Shown here: positions 43,357-52,333 of the stretch, piece after piece
Layout of the letters: each line of letters opens with the position of its first letter
Position numbering within the stretch: position 1 is the stretch's first letter
Origin: JARFPW01 sp035464655
GTDB taxonomy: Bacteria > Gemmatimonadota > Gemmatimonadetes > Palauibacterales > Palauibacteraceae
DNA length: 64,000 bases
Direction: 5' to 3'
Assembly (NCBI GenBank): GCA_035464655.1
Contig: DATHRZ010000012.1
Coordinates: 121,258-185,257 of the forward strand
Made by a program: the position numbers and the translations under genes
The notes under the pieces: model-generated
What the model saw: only the letters and a program-made list of their open reading frames with translations
Database searches by the model: none
Told to the model about the DNA's origin: nothing

Positions 43357-44867
43357 CCCGACGAATCAACTGGCTGCCGCCCGCTCTCGTGACGGCGCTC
43401 GCGCTATCGACATCCGCCTGCACCGACACCATCGACGCGCTCACATCGCACGCCCGCCCCGTGGCCGTGGTCGGAGGGGAGAAGTTCGGAACCGACGAGC
43501 TCGCGACGATGCTGGCGGAGTCGCCCCTGCCGGACTCGGCGCTGACGGCCCACTGGGCCGCGCGGGTCGGCCGACTATGGGCCGACTACGTCAGCCTCGC
43601 GTTGCTGTACCAGTCGCCCGACACGACGTCGGCCCTCGACTATGATCCCCTGCTCGAGGATGCCCGGTACTACCCGGCGCTCGCCGTGCAGCGCTACCGC
43701 GACAGCGTCGTCCTCGGCGGTCTCGATCCGGCGGCCGAGGAAGTGCGGGAGTACTACGAGCAGGCGCAGCCCCTCACGAGGCTCGACGTGCGCCGAATTC
43801 GGCTCGGCATCCCCCCCGACGCCTCCGACGCCGTGCGCGACAGCCTGTTCGCCGAGGCCGAGCGGTTACGGCGCCGTGTCGCGAGCGGCGCCGACTTCAT
43901 CGAGGTCGCCCGGACGGCGAGCGACGAACCGGCGGCCTCCCGCGGACAGGTCCTCTCGTACCAGGGGCACTCCGATTTCCACCCGGCCGCCGACAGCGTG
44001 GTGTTCCATCTGCGCCCCGGAGAGATCAGCCCGGTGATCGTGGCCGAGGACGAAATCGTGTTCTACCGGATCGAGCGGCGGCGGAGCCCCGAGTTCGAAT
44101 CTGTCGAGGACATGGTCCGGCGCGACCTCGTGGATCTTCAGCGGGAGCAGAAGCTGGAGCAGGCCGCCGACTCGCTGCTCGAGAACTCGCGCCGCGTAGT
44201 GGCCGACGGCGCGGCCGACGCGGCGCGGCTCGTCGCCACATCGGACGACAGGGGAGCCGGGCGCGTGGCCGGTTCGTTGCGACTCGTGCGCTACGAGGGC
44301 GGCGCGTTCACGGTCTCGGAGCTGCGCGAGCTGTTCGCGGCGCGGCCCGACCTCGAGCGATTGTTCGGCGACGATGACACCGAAGACGGGGACATCGAGG
44401 TCTACCTGTATCACCTGGCCGGTGACGAGATCCTCGTCCGAGCCGCCTCCGAGAGCGGCATCGAGCTCTCCGACGAGGCCCGGGCGGACCTCCGGACCGG
44501 CGTCGCCGGCCAGCTCGCCGCGATCGCCGGACGCATGGATCTGAGCCACCGGCTCGTCACCAATCCGGCGTACGACGTCGGCCGCGAGAGCCGGCGCTTC
44601 GTCAGCATCGTACTCGATCGCCAGGCGCCCGTCCCCCAGCCGACGGAGTTTCGCGCGGCGCTGGATCAGCGGTATCCGACCCGGGTAGATGAGCGCAGTG
44701 CCGAAGCCGCGGCGCGGCTGGCCCGCGAGCAGCGTGGCCTCGGGCTGGAGGAGTCCAGTGCGCCCGTGACGAACGAGGGCGTCGTTCCGCCGGTCGAGCC
44801 CGATGACGTCGTTCCGCCGGTCGACGACGAAGATGAATCAACCACCGCCGAGGACGCATCGACGTGA
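43353..44867 (+). CDS. Lipoprotein with parvulin-type PPIase domain
   Basis: A 504-residue product with a lipoprotein signal (ALALSTSAC, Cys23) and a PpiC-like domain around residues 140-245. The motif pattern is RLDVRRIRLGI...FIEVARTASDEPAASRGQVLSYQG, then VVFHLRPGEISPVIVAEDEIVFYRI. The C-terminal tail has a near-repeat (VVPPVEPDDVVPPVDDED). It probably assists outer-membrane protein folding together with SurA, encoded next. Coupled to mfd (ATGA) and to surA (GTGA). Confidence 0.88.
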   Translation: MTRRINWLPPALVTALALSTSACTDTIDALTSHARPVAVVGGEKFGTDELATMLAESPLPDSALTAHWAARVGRLWADYVSLALLYQSPDTTSALDYDPLLEDARYYPALAVQRYRDSVVLGGLDPAAEEVREYYEQAQPLTRLDVRRIRLGIPPDASDAVRDSLFAEAERLRRRVASGADFIEVARTASDEPAASRGQVLSYQGHSDFHPAADSVVFHLRPGEISPVIVAEDEIVFYRIERRRSPEFESVEDMVRRDLVDLQREQKLEQAADSLLENSRRVVADGAADAARLVATSDDRGAGRVAGSLRLVRYEGGAFTVSELRELFAARPDLERLFGDDDTEDGDIEVYLYHLAGDEILVRAASESGIELSDEARADLRTGVAGQLAAIAGRMDLSHRLVTNPAYDVGRESRRFVSIVLDRQAPVPQPTEFRAALDQRYPTRVDERSAEAAARLAREQRGLGLEESSAPVTNEGVVPPVEPDDVVPPVDDEDESTTAEDAST

Positions 44868-46231
44868 AGAGACGTACGAGCAGCGCGTGGCGCCTGATCG
44901 CCGGCGGGGCGGCCCTCGGCCTCGCCGCTTTGTCGAGCGCCCCTTCCCTCGATGCCCAGGAAGCCGGCGAGGGCGCCGCGGAACCGCGCCCCAACGCGCC
45001 CGTCGAACTCGTCGATCGTGTCGCGGCCGTCGTCGCCGACACGGTCGTCCTGTACTCCGAGATCCTCGAGTCGCTGCTCCAGGAGCAGGCCCAGGGCACG
45101 TCGCTCCCGGCGCCCGGCACACCGGCCTACGACTCGCTGGTGACGGCGACGCTCGAATCCCTCGTCGACCAGCTCATACTCCTCCAGCGTGCGAAGGAGG
45201 AAGAAATCTCCATCGCCGAGGATGTCGTCGAAGCCGAGACCGACCGACGGTTTCAGGAAGTGCGGGGTTCGTTTCGCAGCGCGGCGGAGTTCGAGCGAGC
45301 CATCCAGGAATCGGGACGCACGCTCGTCCAGTATCGGCTCTACCTGCGCTCGCAAGTGCGCGCTCAACTGATGATCAACCAGTACGTCCAGCAGGTGCGC
45401 GGTTCCCTGCCCCCCGTGACCGTTTCCGACGACGAGGTTCGCGAATGGTTCGAGCAGAATACGCAGGGGCAGACGCAGCCACCTACGATCAGCTTCGAGC
45501 AGGTCGTGGTCCTTCCGGAGCCGACGCCGGAGGCCGAGAAGACAGCCCGCGACCGCGCGGTGGAGGCACTCCAGGCCGTGCGCGACGGGATGGACTTCGC
45601 GGTGGCCGCCCGTCGGTACTCCGAGGATCCGGGAACCCGCGAACAGGGCGGCGACCTCGGCTGGGTGCGCCGGGCGAGCGTCGACGCCGACTTCGCGGCC
45701 GCGGCCTGGGCCGCCAGGACCGGCACGCCGATCGGACCGGTGCGCAGCCAGTTCGGCTACCACGTGATCAAGGTCGAGAACGTCCGCGGCGGTGAACGCA
45801 AGATCAGCCATATTCTCGTGCGTGCCGAAACCGACGAAGACGACGAGCAGCGGGCGCTGGAGCTGGCCGAAGCCGTGGCCGACAGCGCGCGCGACGGCGT
45901 GGCCATCGAGCGACTGGCCCGGAGCCACGGCGTTCCCGAAGAGCCGGTCCGGCTGCCCAATGTTCCGATCGACCGCCTTCGGGAGGGCGGCTATGGAGAG
46001 TACGTCCGGCACCTGTCCGAGCCGATCCCCGGCGAGGTCGTCGGCCCGTTCCGGGTCACGGTCCGCGGACCGCGCTTCGTCGTGCTCAAGGTCGTCGACT
46101 TCACGCCCGGCGGCTCGCTGAGACTCGAAGACGTACAGGAGGATATCCGCGCGGGGCTGACGCAGCAGAAAGGCCTCGCGCGCCTGGTCGACGAGTTGCG
46201 GAACGAGATCTACGTAGACGTCAGGCTGTGA
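44864..46231 (+). CDS. surA: SurA-like periplasmic chaperone / peptidylprolyl isomerase
   Basis: Periplasmic chaperone for outer-membrane proteins. The 455-residue product has a signal peptide (ending SLDAQ). A SurA N-terminal module follows (VDRVAAVVADTVVLYSEILE; SLVDQLILLQRAKEE). The first parvulin domain has FEQVVVLPEPT...RRYSEDPGTREQGGDLGWV and YHVIKVENV; a second, more degenerate one begins ISHILVRAETDEDD. The start is GTG, overlapping the previous stop as GTGA. Followed by pdxA through another GTGA overlap, reminiscent of the enterobacterial surA-pdxA pair. Confidence 0.92.
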   Translation: MKRRTSSAWRLIAGGAALGLAALSSAPSLDAQEAGEGAAEPRPNAPVELVDRVAAVVADTVVLYSEILESLLQEQAQGTSLPAPGTPAYDSLVTATLESLVDQLILLQRAKEEEISIAEDVVEAETDRRFQEVRGSFRSAAEFERAIQESGRTLVQYRLYLRSQVRAQLMINQYVQQVRGSLPPVTVSDDEVREWFEQNTQGQTQPPTISFEQVVVLPEPTPEAEKTARDRAVEALQAVRDGMDFAVAARRYSEDPGTREQGGDLGWVRRASVDADFAAAAWAARTGTPIGPVRSQFGYHVIKVENVRGGERKISHILVRAETDEDDEQRALELAEAVADSARDGVAIERLARSHGVPEEPVRLPNVPIDRLREGGYGEYVRHLSEPIPGEVVGPFRVTVRGPRFVVLKVVDFTPGGSLRLEDVQEDIRAGLTQQKGLARLVDELRNEIYVDVRL

Positions 46232-47220
46232 ACCGGGCCGCGCGGCCGCCGCGGATCGGCGTCACGCTCGGCGATCCGCGCGGGATCGGCCCCGAAGTCG
46301 CGGCCGCCGCGTTGCTGTCCCTGATCGACGACCACACCACGCCCTCCAGCGCGGTCGAGTTCGTGCTCATCGGACCGCCCGAAGCCATCGCGCCGGGTCT
46401 CCGCGAGCGTCCGCACCTGTCCGTAGAGCCCGTCGGCCGCTGGGCGAACGGCGGCGAGCGGGCGGCCGGCCGTCTCTCGGTGGAATGCGTCGAGCGCGGT
46501 ATCGCCCTCGCCCTCGAGGGCGCGATCGACGGGCTGGTCACGGCGCCGATCTCGAAGGCGGCGATCGCCGCGGCCGGCCATCCGTGGCCCGGACATACCG
46601 AGCTTCTGCGCGAACGGTGCGGCGTCGACGACGTCACGATGATCATGGGTGCGGAGCAGACGCCGCTCGGGGGCCCGCTGCGCATCGCACTCCTCACCGT
46701 CCACGTCGCCTTTCGGGACGTTCCCGGCCTGCTGACCGAGGCGCTCGTCGAGCGCAGATCCCGCATCGCCGCCACCGCCCTCCGTGACTGGTGGGAGATC
46801 GCCCGTCCGCGTCTTGCGATTGCCGGGCTGAATCCGCACGCTTCCGAGGGTGGCCTGTTCGGCGACGAGGAGGAGCGCGTGCTGCGGCCGGCGATGCGGC
46901 GTCTCGAGCGGTCCGGCGACGTCGACGCGTCGGGCCCCTTCCCGGCCGACACGGTGTTCCGGCGCTGTATCGAGGGCGCGGCCGACATCGTCGTCGCTCC
47001 GTACCACGACGTGGGGCTCGCCGTTCTGAAGACGATCGCGCCGGAGAACGGCATCAACGTGACGGCAGGGCTTCCGTTTCCACGCACCTCGCCCGACCAT
47101 GGGACGGCGTTCGACATCGCGGGGAGGGGAGTGGCCGACCCACGGTCGATGCGGGCCGCCGTCGAAGCCTGCGTCCGCTTCTGTCGGGCGATCACGAAGA
47201 AACGGAACGAAAGCGCTTGA
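46228..47220 (+). CDS. pdxA: 4-hydroxythreonine-4-phosphate dehydrogenase
   Basis: NAD-dependent enzyme of the DXP-dependent pyridoxal phosphate pathway. The 330-residue product has GVTLGDPRGIGPEV at the start, VTAPISKAA with the substrate Lys, and three zinc-binding His in GHTELL, APYHDVGL and SPDHGTAFDIAG. GTG start, coupled to surA. The order surA-pdxA is also found in Enterobacteria. Its stop overlaps the TTG start of ftsE. Confidence 0.95.
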   Translation: MNRAARPPRIGVTLGDPRGIGPEVAAAALLSLIDDHTTPSSAVEFVLIGPPEAIAPGLRERPHLSVEPVGRWANGGERAAGRLSVECVERGIALALEGAIDGLVTAPISKAAIAAAGHPWPGHTELLRERCGVDDVTMIMGAEQTPLGGPLRIALLTVHVAFRDVPGLLTEALVERRSRIAATALRDWWEIARPRLAIAGLNPHASEGGLFGDEEERVLRPAMRRLERSGDVDASGPFPADTVFRRCIEGAADIVVAPYHDVGLAVLKTIAPENGINVTAGLPFPRTSPDHGTAFDIAGRGVADPRSMRAAVEACVRFCRAITKKRNESA

Positions 47221-47894
47221 TCAAGCTGAACTCGGTGGCGAAGGCATACGGCCGCTCGGCCCGGGCCCTCGACGACGTGTCGCTGCACGTGGCGAAGGGA
47301 GAGATGGTCTTCCTGACCGGGGCCTCGGGCGCCGGCAAGACGACCGTGCTGCGCCTCGTACACATGCAGACGAAGCCGACGCAGGGCGAGGTCCGGGTGT
47401 CGCGGTTCAGCTCGTCGCGCATCAGGCGCCGCGAGCTGCCCGAGCTGCGGCGGCGCGTCGGCTTCGTTTTCCAGGACTTCCGACTGCTCGAGAACCTCAC
47501 CGCCGCCGAGAACGTGGCCTTCGCCCTCGAATGCACCGGAACCCCGCGCGCGAAGGCCGGCCCCCGCGTGCAGAAGCTGCTCGCGCAGGTCGGCCTCGCC
47601 GCCCGGGCGCGCAGCTACCCGCGTGAGCTGTCGGGCGGCGAGCAACAGCGCGTGGCGATCGCGCGGGCGCTCGCGACCGAGCCGCTCGTTCTGCTCGCCG
47701 ACGAGCCGACGGGAAACCTCGACGAGCGCGCGTCGTCGGGCGTGTTCGACCTGTTCCGCCGGATCAACGCGTCGGGGACGACGCTGGTCATGGCGACGCA
47801 CGACGCCGAACTGATCCGGCGCAACCCCGACGTTCGGGTGATCGAGCTCGAGAACGGAGCGGTGGTCTTCGACTCCGCGACGGCGGCGCCATGA
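47217..47894 (+). CDS. ftsE: Cell division ATP-binding protein FtsE
   Basis: ATPase of the FtsEX complex, which relays cytosolic ATP hydrolysis to periplasmic amidase activators at the septum. The 225-residue ABC protein has Walker A GASGAGKTT at about 35-43, the signature ELSGGEQQRVAIARAL, and LLADEPTGNLD. It uses a TTG start (47217) overlapping the pdxA stop as TTGA; this gives the family N-terminus MIKLNSVAKAYG, and no ATG or GTG is suitable. Coupled to ftsX by ATGA. Confidence 0.96.
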   Translation: MIKLNSVAKAYGRSARALDDVSLHVAKGEMVFLTGASGAGKTTVLRLVHMQTKPTQGEVRVSRFSSSRIRRRELPELRRRVGFVFQDFRLLENLTAAENVAFALECTGTPRAKAGPRVQKLLAQVGLAARARSYPRELSGGEQQRVAIARALATEPLVLLADEPTGNLDERASSGVFDLFRRINASGTTLVMATHDAELIRRNPDVRVIELENGAVVFDSATAAP

Positions 47895-48754
47895 GAAGCG
47901 TGCGAGAAGCCGTGGCGGGCTTCGGCCGCGCGCCTCTGCTCGGCGGGCTGTCAATCGGTTCGATCGCGGTGAGCCTGTTCATCGTCGGTTTGTTCGCGGT
48001 GGCCGGTCACAACGTCGACCGGGCCCTGTCGGGCGTCGAGTCCCGCGTCGAGGTCGTCGCGTATGTGCGCGACGCCGTCGACGAGGAGCTCGTCGGGTTG
48101 GCCGTCGCCGAGATCGAGGCGTATCCCGAAGTCGACGAGGTGACCTACGTGTCGAAGGTCGAGGCCCTCTATCGCGCCTCGCAGGAGCTCACGGAGTTCT
48201 CCGACGTGTTTTCCGACCTCGAGGTCAACCCGCTCCCGGCTTCGCTGGTCGTGCAACTCGCCGACGGCAGCCGCACGCCAGACGCCGCCGAGCGCGTGGC
48301 CGAGCGCATCGAAGGCTACGACTTCGTCGAGGAGGTGCGGTACGGACGCGAATGGGTCGACCGGCTCTACCGGTTGCGCCGGGTCGTGGGCGGCGGCGCC
48401 CTGTTGCTCGGCGGAAGCTTCGCCATCGGCGCCGTACTGCTGATCGGGATCGCCGTGCGCATGGCGATTCTCGCCCGACGCCGCGAAATCGCGATCATGA
48501 AGACGGTGGGCGCGACCGAGGCATATATTCGCCGGCCCTTCCTGGTCGAAGGGCTGCTGACCGGCTTGCTGGGCGGACTGCTCGCCGCCCTGCTGACCTA
48601 CGGCGCCTACCGGATCGTCGACCGAACGCTGCTGCCGCTCGAGTGGGTGCCGGAGTGGTGGGTCGTCGTCGGCCTCGTGTTTGCCGCCCTGCTCGGCATG
48701 GCGGCGGCCACCCGGGCCGTGCGCCGTGAGCTGAAGCGTATCGATGTCTATTGA
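47891..48754 (+). CDS. ftsX: Cell division protein FtsX
   Basis: Membrane subunit of FtsEX. The 287-residue product has the expected four helices (about 22-44, 168-195, 219-240, 250-272) and a large periplasmic loop between helices 1 and 2 that contacts EnvC. The cytosolic coupling segment ILARRREIAIMKTVGATEAYIRRPF is typical. Its 3' end overlaps envC by 11 bp. Confidence 0.95.
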   Translation: MRSVREAVAGFGRAPLLGGLSIGSIAVSLFIVGLFAVAGHNVDRALSGVESRVEVVAYVRDAVDEELVGLAVAEIEAYPEVDEVTYVSKVEALYRASQELTEFSDVFSDLEVNPLPASLVVQLADGSRTPDAAERVAERIEGYDFVEEVRYGREWVDRLYRLRRVVGGGALLLGGSFAIGAVLLIGIAVRMAILARRREIAIMKTVGATEAYIRRPFLVEGLLTGLLGGLLAALLTYGAYRIVDRTLLPLEWVPEWWVVVGLVFAALLGMAAATRAVRRELKRIDVY

Positions 48755-49958
48755 ACCCGGCGTGCGGACGATTCGGTCGATTGCGACCCTCGGCGCCCTG
48801 CTCGTCGTGGCCGGTCTTCCGTCCGGCGCGGTGGCGCAGGACGACATCGACGCGGAGATCCGGCGCAGCCAGGACCGGCTGGAGCAGATTCGGCAGGAGC
48901 AGCAGCGCCTGGCCCGCGAGGAGAGCCGGCTGCGCGGCCAGATTCGCTCGGTGGGCGACGAGTTGCGAAACATCGAAGCGCAGATCGGCACGTCGGCCAG
49001 CGCCCTCGCCGAGTACGACGTCCAGATCGACGGCTACGCGGCGAGTGTCGAGCTGGCCACGCGCGACATGCTGGTGACGCGCGACGACCTCGCGGTGCGC
49101 CAGGCCGAACTCCGCGAGCGTCTGCGCAGCATCTATAAGCGCGGGCCGTTCCACACCTTCCGACTTCTGCTCGAGGCTCGCTCGTTCGGCGACCTGGTCA
49201 GCCGCTACAAGTACCTTCACCTGGTGGCCCGATACGATCGTCTGCTCGTCGACGAGGTCCGCACCCTCGAACAGCGGTTGTCGGAGCAGCGCGCCCTGCT
49301 GGCCGGCGAATACGCGCGGCTCGAGGCCCTGCGGTCCGAGAAGCGCGCCGAGGTGACCGACCTCGAGCAACTCGAGAGTCAGCGCCAGCGACGCCTGCGG
49401 AGCGTACGCGGCCAGGTAGCGGCCACGACGACCAGGCTCGAGGAGCTACAGGAGGAGGAGCGACGGCTCGGGATCCTCGTCGCCGACCTCGAGCGGGCCC
49501 GGCGTGAGGCCGAGCGGGTGGCCGGAACGACGAGCGAATCGACTCTGCGCACCTCCGATCTGGGCCAGCTCGACTGGCCCGTCGACGGCACGATCGCCTA
49601 CAGATTCGGAGAAAGCGCCGAGGGCGGCGGCACGCGCCAGGGCCTGGGCATCGGCGCGCCGCGGGGCACGCTGGTGCGGGCCGTCGAGGCCGGCCAGGTC
49701 GAGTGGGCCGGGTCGCGCGACCTCCTCGGCCAGACCGTCGTCGTCAACCACGGCGGCGGGTACTGGTCGGTCTACCTCTACCTGCAGGATCTGCGCGTGC
49801 GCCGGGGCGATCGCATTCTCGCCGGGCAGGTGCTTGGCGGCGTGGGCGGCGACGAGAACACGGCCGAAGGCACCCGCATGGAGCTTCGTATCTACGAACC
49901 TTCCGGCAACCAGTCCCGCGAGGTCGATCCGGTCCGCTGGCTGAGCAGCCGGTCATGA
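48744..49958 (+). CDS. EnvC-like murein hydrolase activator
   Basis: A 404-residue secreted protein: signal peptide (ending SGAVAQ), about 230 residues of coiled coil (DAEIRRSQDRLEQIRQEQQR...), then a LytM/M23 fold. The LytM metal site is degenerate: the usual HxxxD is replaced by RQGLGIG, and the HxH by SVYLYLQ. As in E. coli EnvC, it should therefore act as an amidase activator rather than an enzyme. It follows ftsX directly, and a candidate client amidase is encoded at 32279. ATG 48744 lies inside the ftsX end; GTG 48762, closer to the signal peptide, is an alternative. Confidence 0.92.
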   Translation: MSIEPGVRTIRSIATLGALLVVAGLPSGAVAQDDIDAEIRRSQDRLEQIRQEQQRLAREESRLRGQIRSVGDELRNIEAQIGTSASALAEYDVQIDGYAASVELATRDMLVTRDDLAVRQAELRERLRSIYKRGPFHTFRLLLEARSFGDLVSRYKYLHLVARYDRLLVDEVRTLEQRLSEQRALLAGEYARLEALRSEKRAEVTDLEQLESQRQRRLRSVRGQVAATTTRLEELQEEERRLGILVADLERARREAERVAGTTSESTLRTSDLGQLDWPVDGTIAYRFGESAEGGGTRQGLGIGAPRGTLVRAVEAGQVEWAGSRDLLGQTVVVNHGGGYWSVYLYLQDLRVRRGDRILAGQVLGGVGGDENTAEGTRMELRIYEPSGNQSREVDPVRWLSSRS

Positions 49959-51118
49959 GCGCCCTTCCCGAGTTGTGCGGCCATGCCGACCTCCAGGAGC
50001 GGTTCCGCACGGCCGCCGCGACGGGGCGGTTGCCGCAGAGCCTGTTGCTGCATGGTCCCGAAGGCGTCGGAAAGCAGCGGCTCGCCCTGTGGATCGGGGC
50101 TCTCGTGCTGTGCGACGCCGAGTCGGGCACCCGGCCGTGCGGCGCCTGCTCCGCCTGCCGACGGATCGGAGCGCTCCAGCATCCCGATCTGCACTGGTTC
50201 TTTCCGCTGGCCCGGCCGAAGGGGAGCCACACGCCCACGAAACTGCGCCAGTTGCTCGAGGACGCGCGCAACGACGAGATCTCGGCCCGCCGAGAGAATC
50301 CGCTCGCCGTGTCCGACTCCGACGGCTCGGCCGCCATCTACCTGGCGATGGTCGACGAGATTCGGGCCCGCGCGTCACGCCGGCCGGCGGTCGGGCACAG
50401 TTCGGTGTTCGTCATCGGGGACGCCGAGCGCATGGTTCCCCAGGCGTCGAGCCAGGAGGCGGCGAACGCGTTTCTCAAGCTTCTCGAGGAACCGCCGCCC
50501 GATACGCTGCTCATTCTCACGTCGGGCCGGCCCGGCGCCCTGCTGCCCACGATCCGTTCGCGGGTTCTCGCCGTTCGGGTCACGCCCGCCGATCCGGAGG
50601 AGGCGGCCGACTTCCTCGTCCGGCGCGCCGACCTGCCGCCCGCCACGGCCCGCGAGCTCGCCCGCCGGACCCAGGGCGCGGTCGGCGAGGCGCTGCGCCT
50701 TGCCGAGGCCGAGGCGGTCGACGCCGAAGAAGGCTGGCGTTTCGTGGCCTGCGCGGCCACCGGCAGCCCCGCAGAACGCTATTCCCTGGCGGCGTCGTTT
50801 CCGATCAGGGGCGCCCGCGGACCGTTCACTCTGACCCTGAATCGGGTAAACGAGGTGTTGCGCGAGTGCCTCACCCGGGCGACCGGTTCTGTGGACTTCG
50901 CGTGGCAGGAGGATGGCGGCCGGCCGATCGACTCGCTGGCGGACATTTCGCCGGATCGGTTGATTTCATGCATGGATTACGTCGAGGCTGCCCTCCGGGC
51001 CGCCGCCGGAAACGGGAACCCGCAGGCGATCGCGGCCGTTCTACTCGCTGAACTGGCCCGTGAGTTGCGCCTCGATGAACCCGCGGGCGGCCGGAACGCC
51101 CCCGCGGGCCGCGTGTAG
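49955..51118 (+). CDS. holB: DNA polymerase III subunit delta' (HolB)
   Basis: Clamp-loader AAA+ subunit that helps load the sliding clamp. The 387-residue product has the Walker-A-like GPEGVGK at 34-40 and a four-cysteine zinc module (C53, C62, C65, C68 in PCGACSAC). It also has ANAFLKLLEEPPPDTLLIL, the hallmark of delta'/gamma subunits, and TIRSRVLAVR as the sensor region. It overlaps the envC stop by ATGA. An embedded replication gene in a division/envelope operon is notable. Confidence 0.92.
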   Translation: MSALPELCGHADLQERFRTAAATGRLPQSLLLHGPEGVGKQRLALWIGALVLCDAESGTRPCGACSACRRIGALQHPDLHWFFPLARPKGSHTPTKLRQLLEDARNDEISARRENPLAVSDSDGSAAIYLAMVDEIRARASRRPAVGHSSVFVIGDAERMVPQASSQEAANAFLKLLEEPPPDTLLILTSGRPGALLPTIRSRVLAVRVTPADPEEAADFLVRRADLPPATARELARRTQGAVGEALRLAEAEAVDAEEGWRFVACAATGSPAERYSLAASFPIRGARGPFTLTLNRVNEVLRECLTRATGSVDFAWQEDGGRPIDSLADISPDRLISCMDYVEAALRAAAGNGNPQAIAAVLLAELARELRLDEPAGGRNAPAGRV

Positions 51119-51128
51119 GCCGTACGTC

Positions 51129-51647
51129 ATGGAATCCGACCGGCTTACGCACCTGGATAGTGAGGGCCGCGCCCACATGGTGGACGTGGGCGCCAAGCCC
51201 GTGACGCGGCGACGCGCCGTGGCCGAGGGCCGAATTCGGATGCGGCGCGAGACGCTCGACGCGATTCGTACGGGGGACGTCTCGAAGGGCGACGTGCTGG
51301 CGGTGGCCCGACTGGCCGCCATCGGTGGGGCGAAGCGCACGGCGGAGACGATTCCGCTGTGCCATCCCCTCGCCCTGACGTCGATCGAGGTCGAGATCGA
51401 CGTCGAACGGGAGGCGCCGGGGCCCGGGCTGCGGATGACGGTCACGACGGCCGTCGAGGCGCGAACGGGCGTCGAAATGGAAGCGCTGTGCGGTGTGAGC
51501 GCGGGTCTGCTCGCCGTGTACGACATGTGCAAGGGGCTGGACCGCGCGATGGAGATCGGCGAGGTTCGGCTGGTCGCGAAGGAGGGCGGCAGAAGTGGCC
51601 CGTGGCGACGCATGGACACGAACGATACGCAGGAGATAGATAGATGA
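51129..51647 (+). CDS. moaC: Cyclic pyranopterin monophosphate synthase MoaC
   Basis: Second step of molybdenum cofactor synthesis. The 172-residue product has MVDVGAKPVTRRRAVAEG, KGDVLAVARLAAIGGAKRT, IPLCHPL, VEMEALCGVSAGLLAVYDMCKGLD and AKEGGRSG, containing the conserved catalytic His, Asp and Lys. ATG 51129 is family-consistent; earlier in-frame sequence overlaps holB. It starts 10 bp after holB, one of only two junctions in this run that are not 4-nt overlaps. No other moa gene is in the window. Confidence 0.96.
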   Translation: MESDRLTHLDSEGRAHMVDVGAKPVTRRRAVAEGRIRMRRETLDAIRTGDVSKGDVLAVARLAAIGGAKRTAETIPLCHPLALTSIEVEIDVEREAPGPGLRMTVTTAVEARTGVEMEALCGVSAGLLAVYDMCKGLDRAMEIGEVRLVAKEGGRSGPWRRMDTNDTQEIDR

Positions 51648-52333
51648 GCATGAGCGAGAATCGAGGCAATGCCGTGGCGGCCGGTACGCCGGCCCCGCTG
51701 GACGGCATGCGCAGCGCGGATCGAGCGGCACATCGACGACGCAGCGCCGCGGTCACGGCCCTGGCGGCGCTCGGCCTGGCCGCCCTGTCGGTCGCGGGAA
51801 CCCGCGCGGCGCTCGCGCCGCGGCTGAACGCCCTCGAGGCGCAGGCCGCCGCCGCGCGCGCCGAAACGCGTGACGCCCTGAGCAGCATGGCCGTGCTCGA
51901 GCAGGAACTCGACCGTCTGCGGACCGTCTCGACCTACTCAACGGAGTACGACATTCCCGCCGACCTCGCCGAGGTGATCTACACGGCGGCGCTGCGCGAG
52001 AACCTCGAACCCCGCGCGGCCTTCCAGCTCGTCGCCGTCGAGTCGGGCTTCCGGCAGCGCGCGATCAGTCCCGTGGGAGCCATCGGGTACGCGCAGGTCA
52101 TGCCGGCCACGGCCGCCTGGCTGGAACCCGGCATCACGGTCGACGACCTGTTCGATCGCGACACGAACCTGCGGCTCGGGTTCCGCTACCTGCGGATGTT
52201 GCTCGACCAGTACGGCGACGCGCGGCTCGCCCTGCTCGCCTACAATCGCGGGCCCGGCATGGTGAGCTCGATGGTGGCGCGCGGCGAGGACCCGGCCAAC
52301 GGCTACGCGCGTCAGATTCTCGGGACGGAGTGA
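51644..52333 (+). CDS. Membrane-anchored lytic transglycosylase
   Basis: A 229-residue protein with an N-terminal membrane anchor (about 35-57), a coiled stretch, and a C-terminal SLT/goose-lysozyme-like domain. The catalytic Glu133 is in AVESGFRQRAISPVGAIGYAQVMPATA, and LLAYNRGPG is the family AYNxG motif. Cleaves the MurNAc-GlcNAc bond in peptidoglycan. Coupled to moaC by ATGA and to the wecC-like gene by GTGA. Confidence 0.9.
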   Translation: MSMSENRGNAVAAGTPAPLDGMRSADRAAHRRRSAAVTALAALGLAALSVAGTRAALAPRLNALEAQAAAARAETRDALSSMAVLEQELDRLRTVSTYSTEYDIPADLAEVIYTAALRENLEPRAAFQLVAVESGFRQRAISPVGAIGYAQVMPATAAWLEPGITVDDLFDRDTNLRLGFRYLRMLLDQYGDARLALLAYNRGPGMVSSMVARGEDPANGYARQILGTE

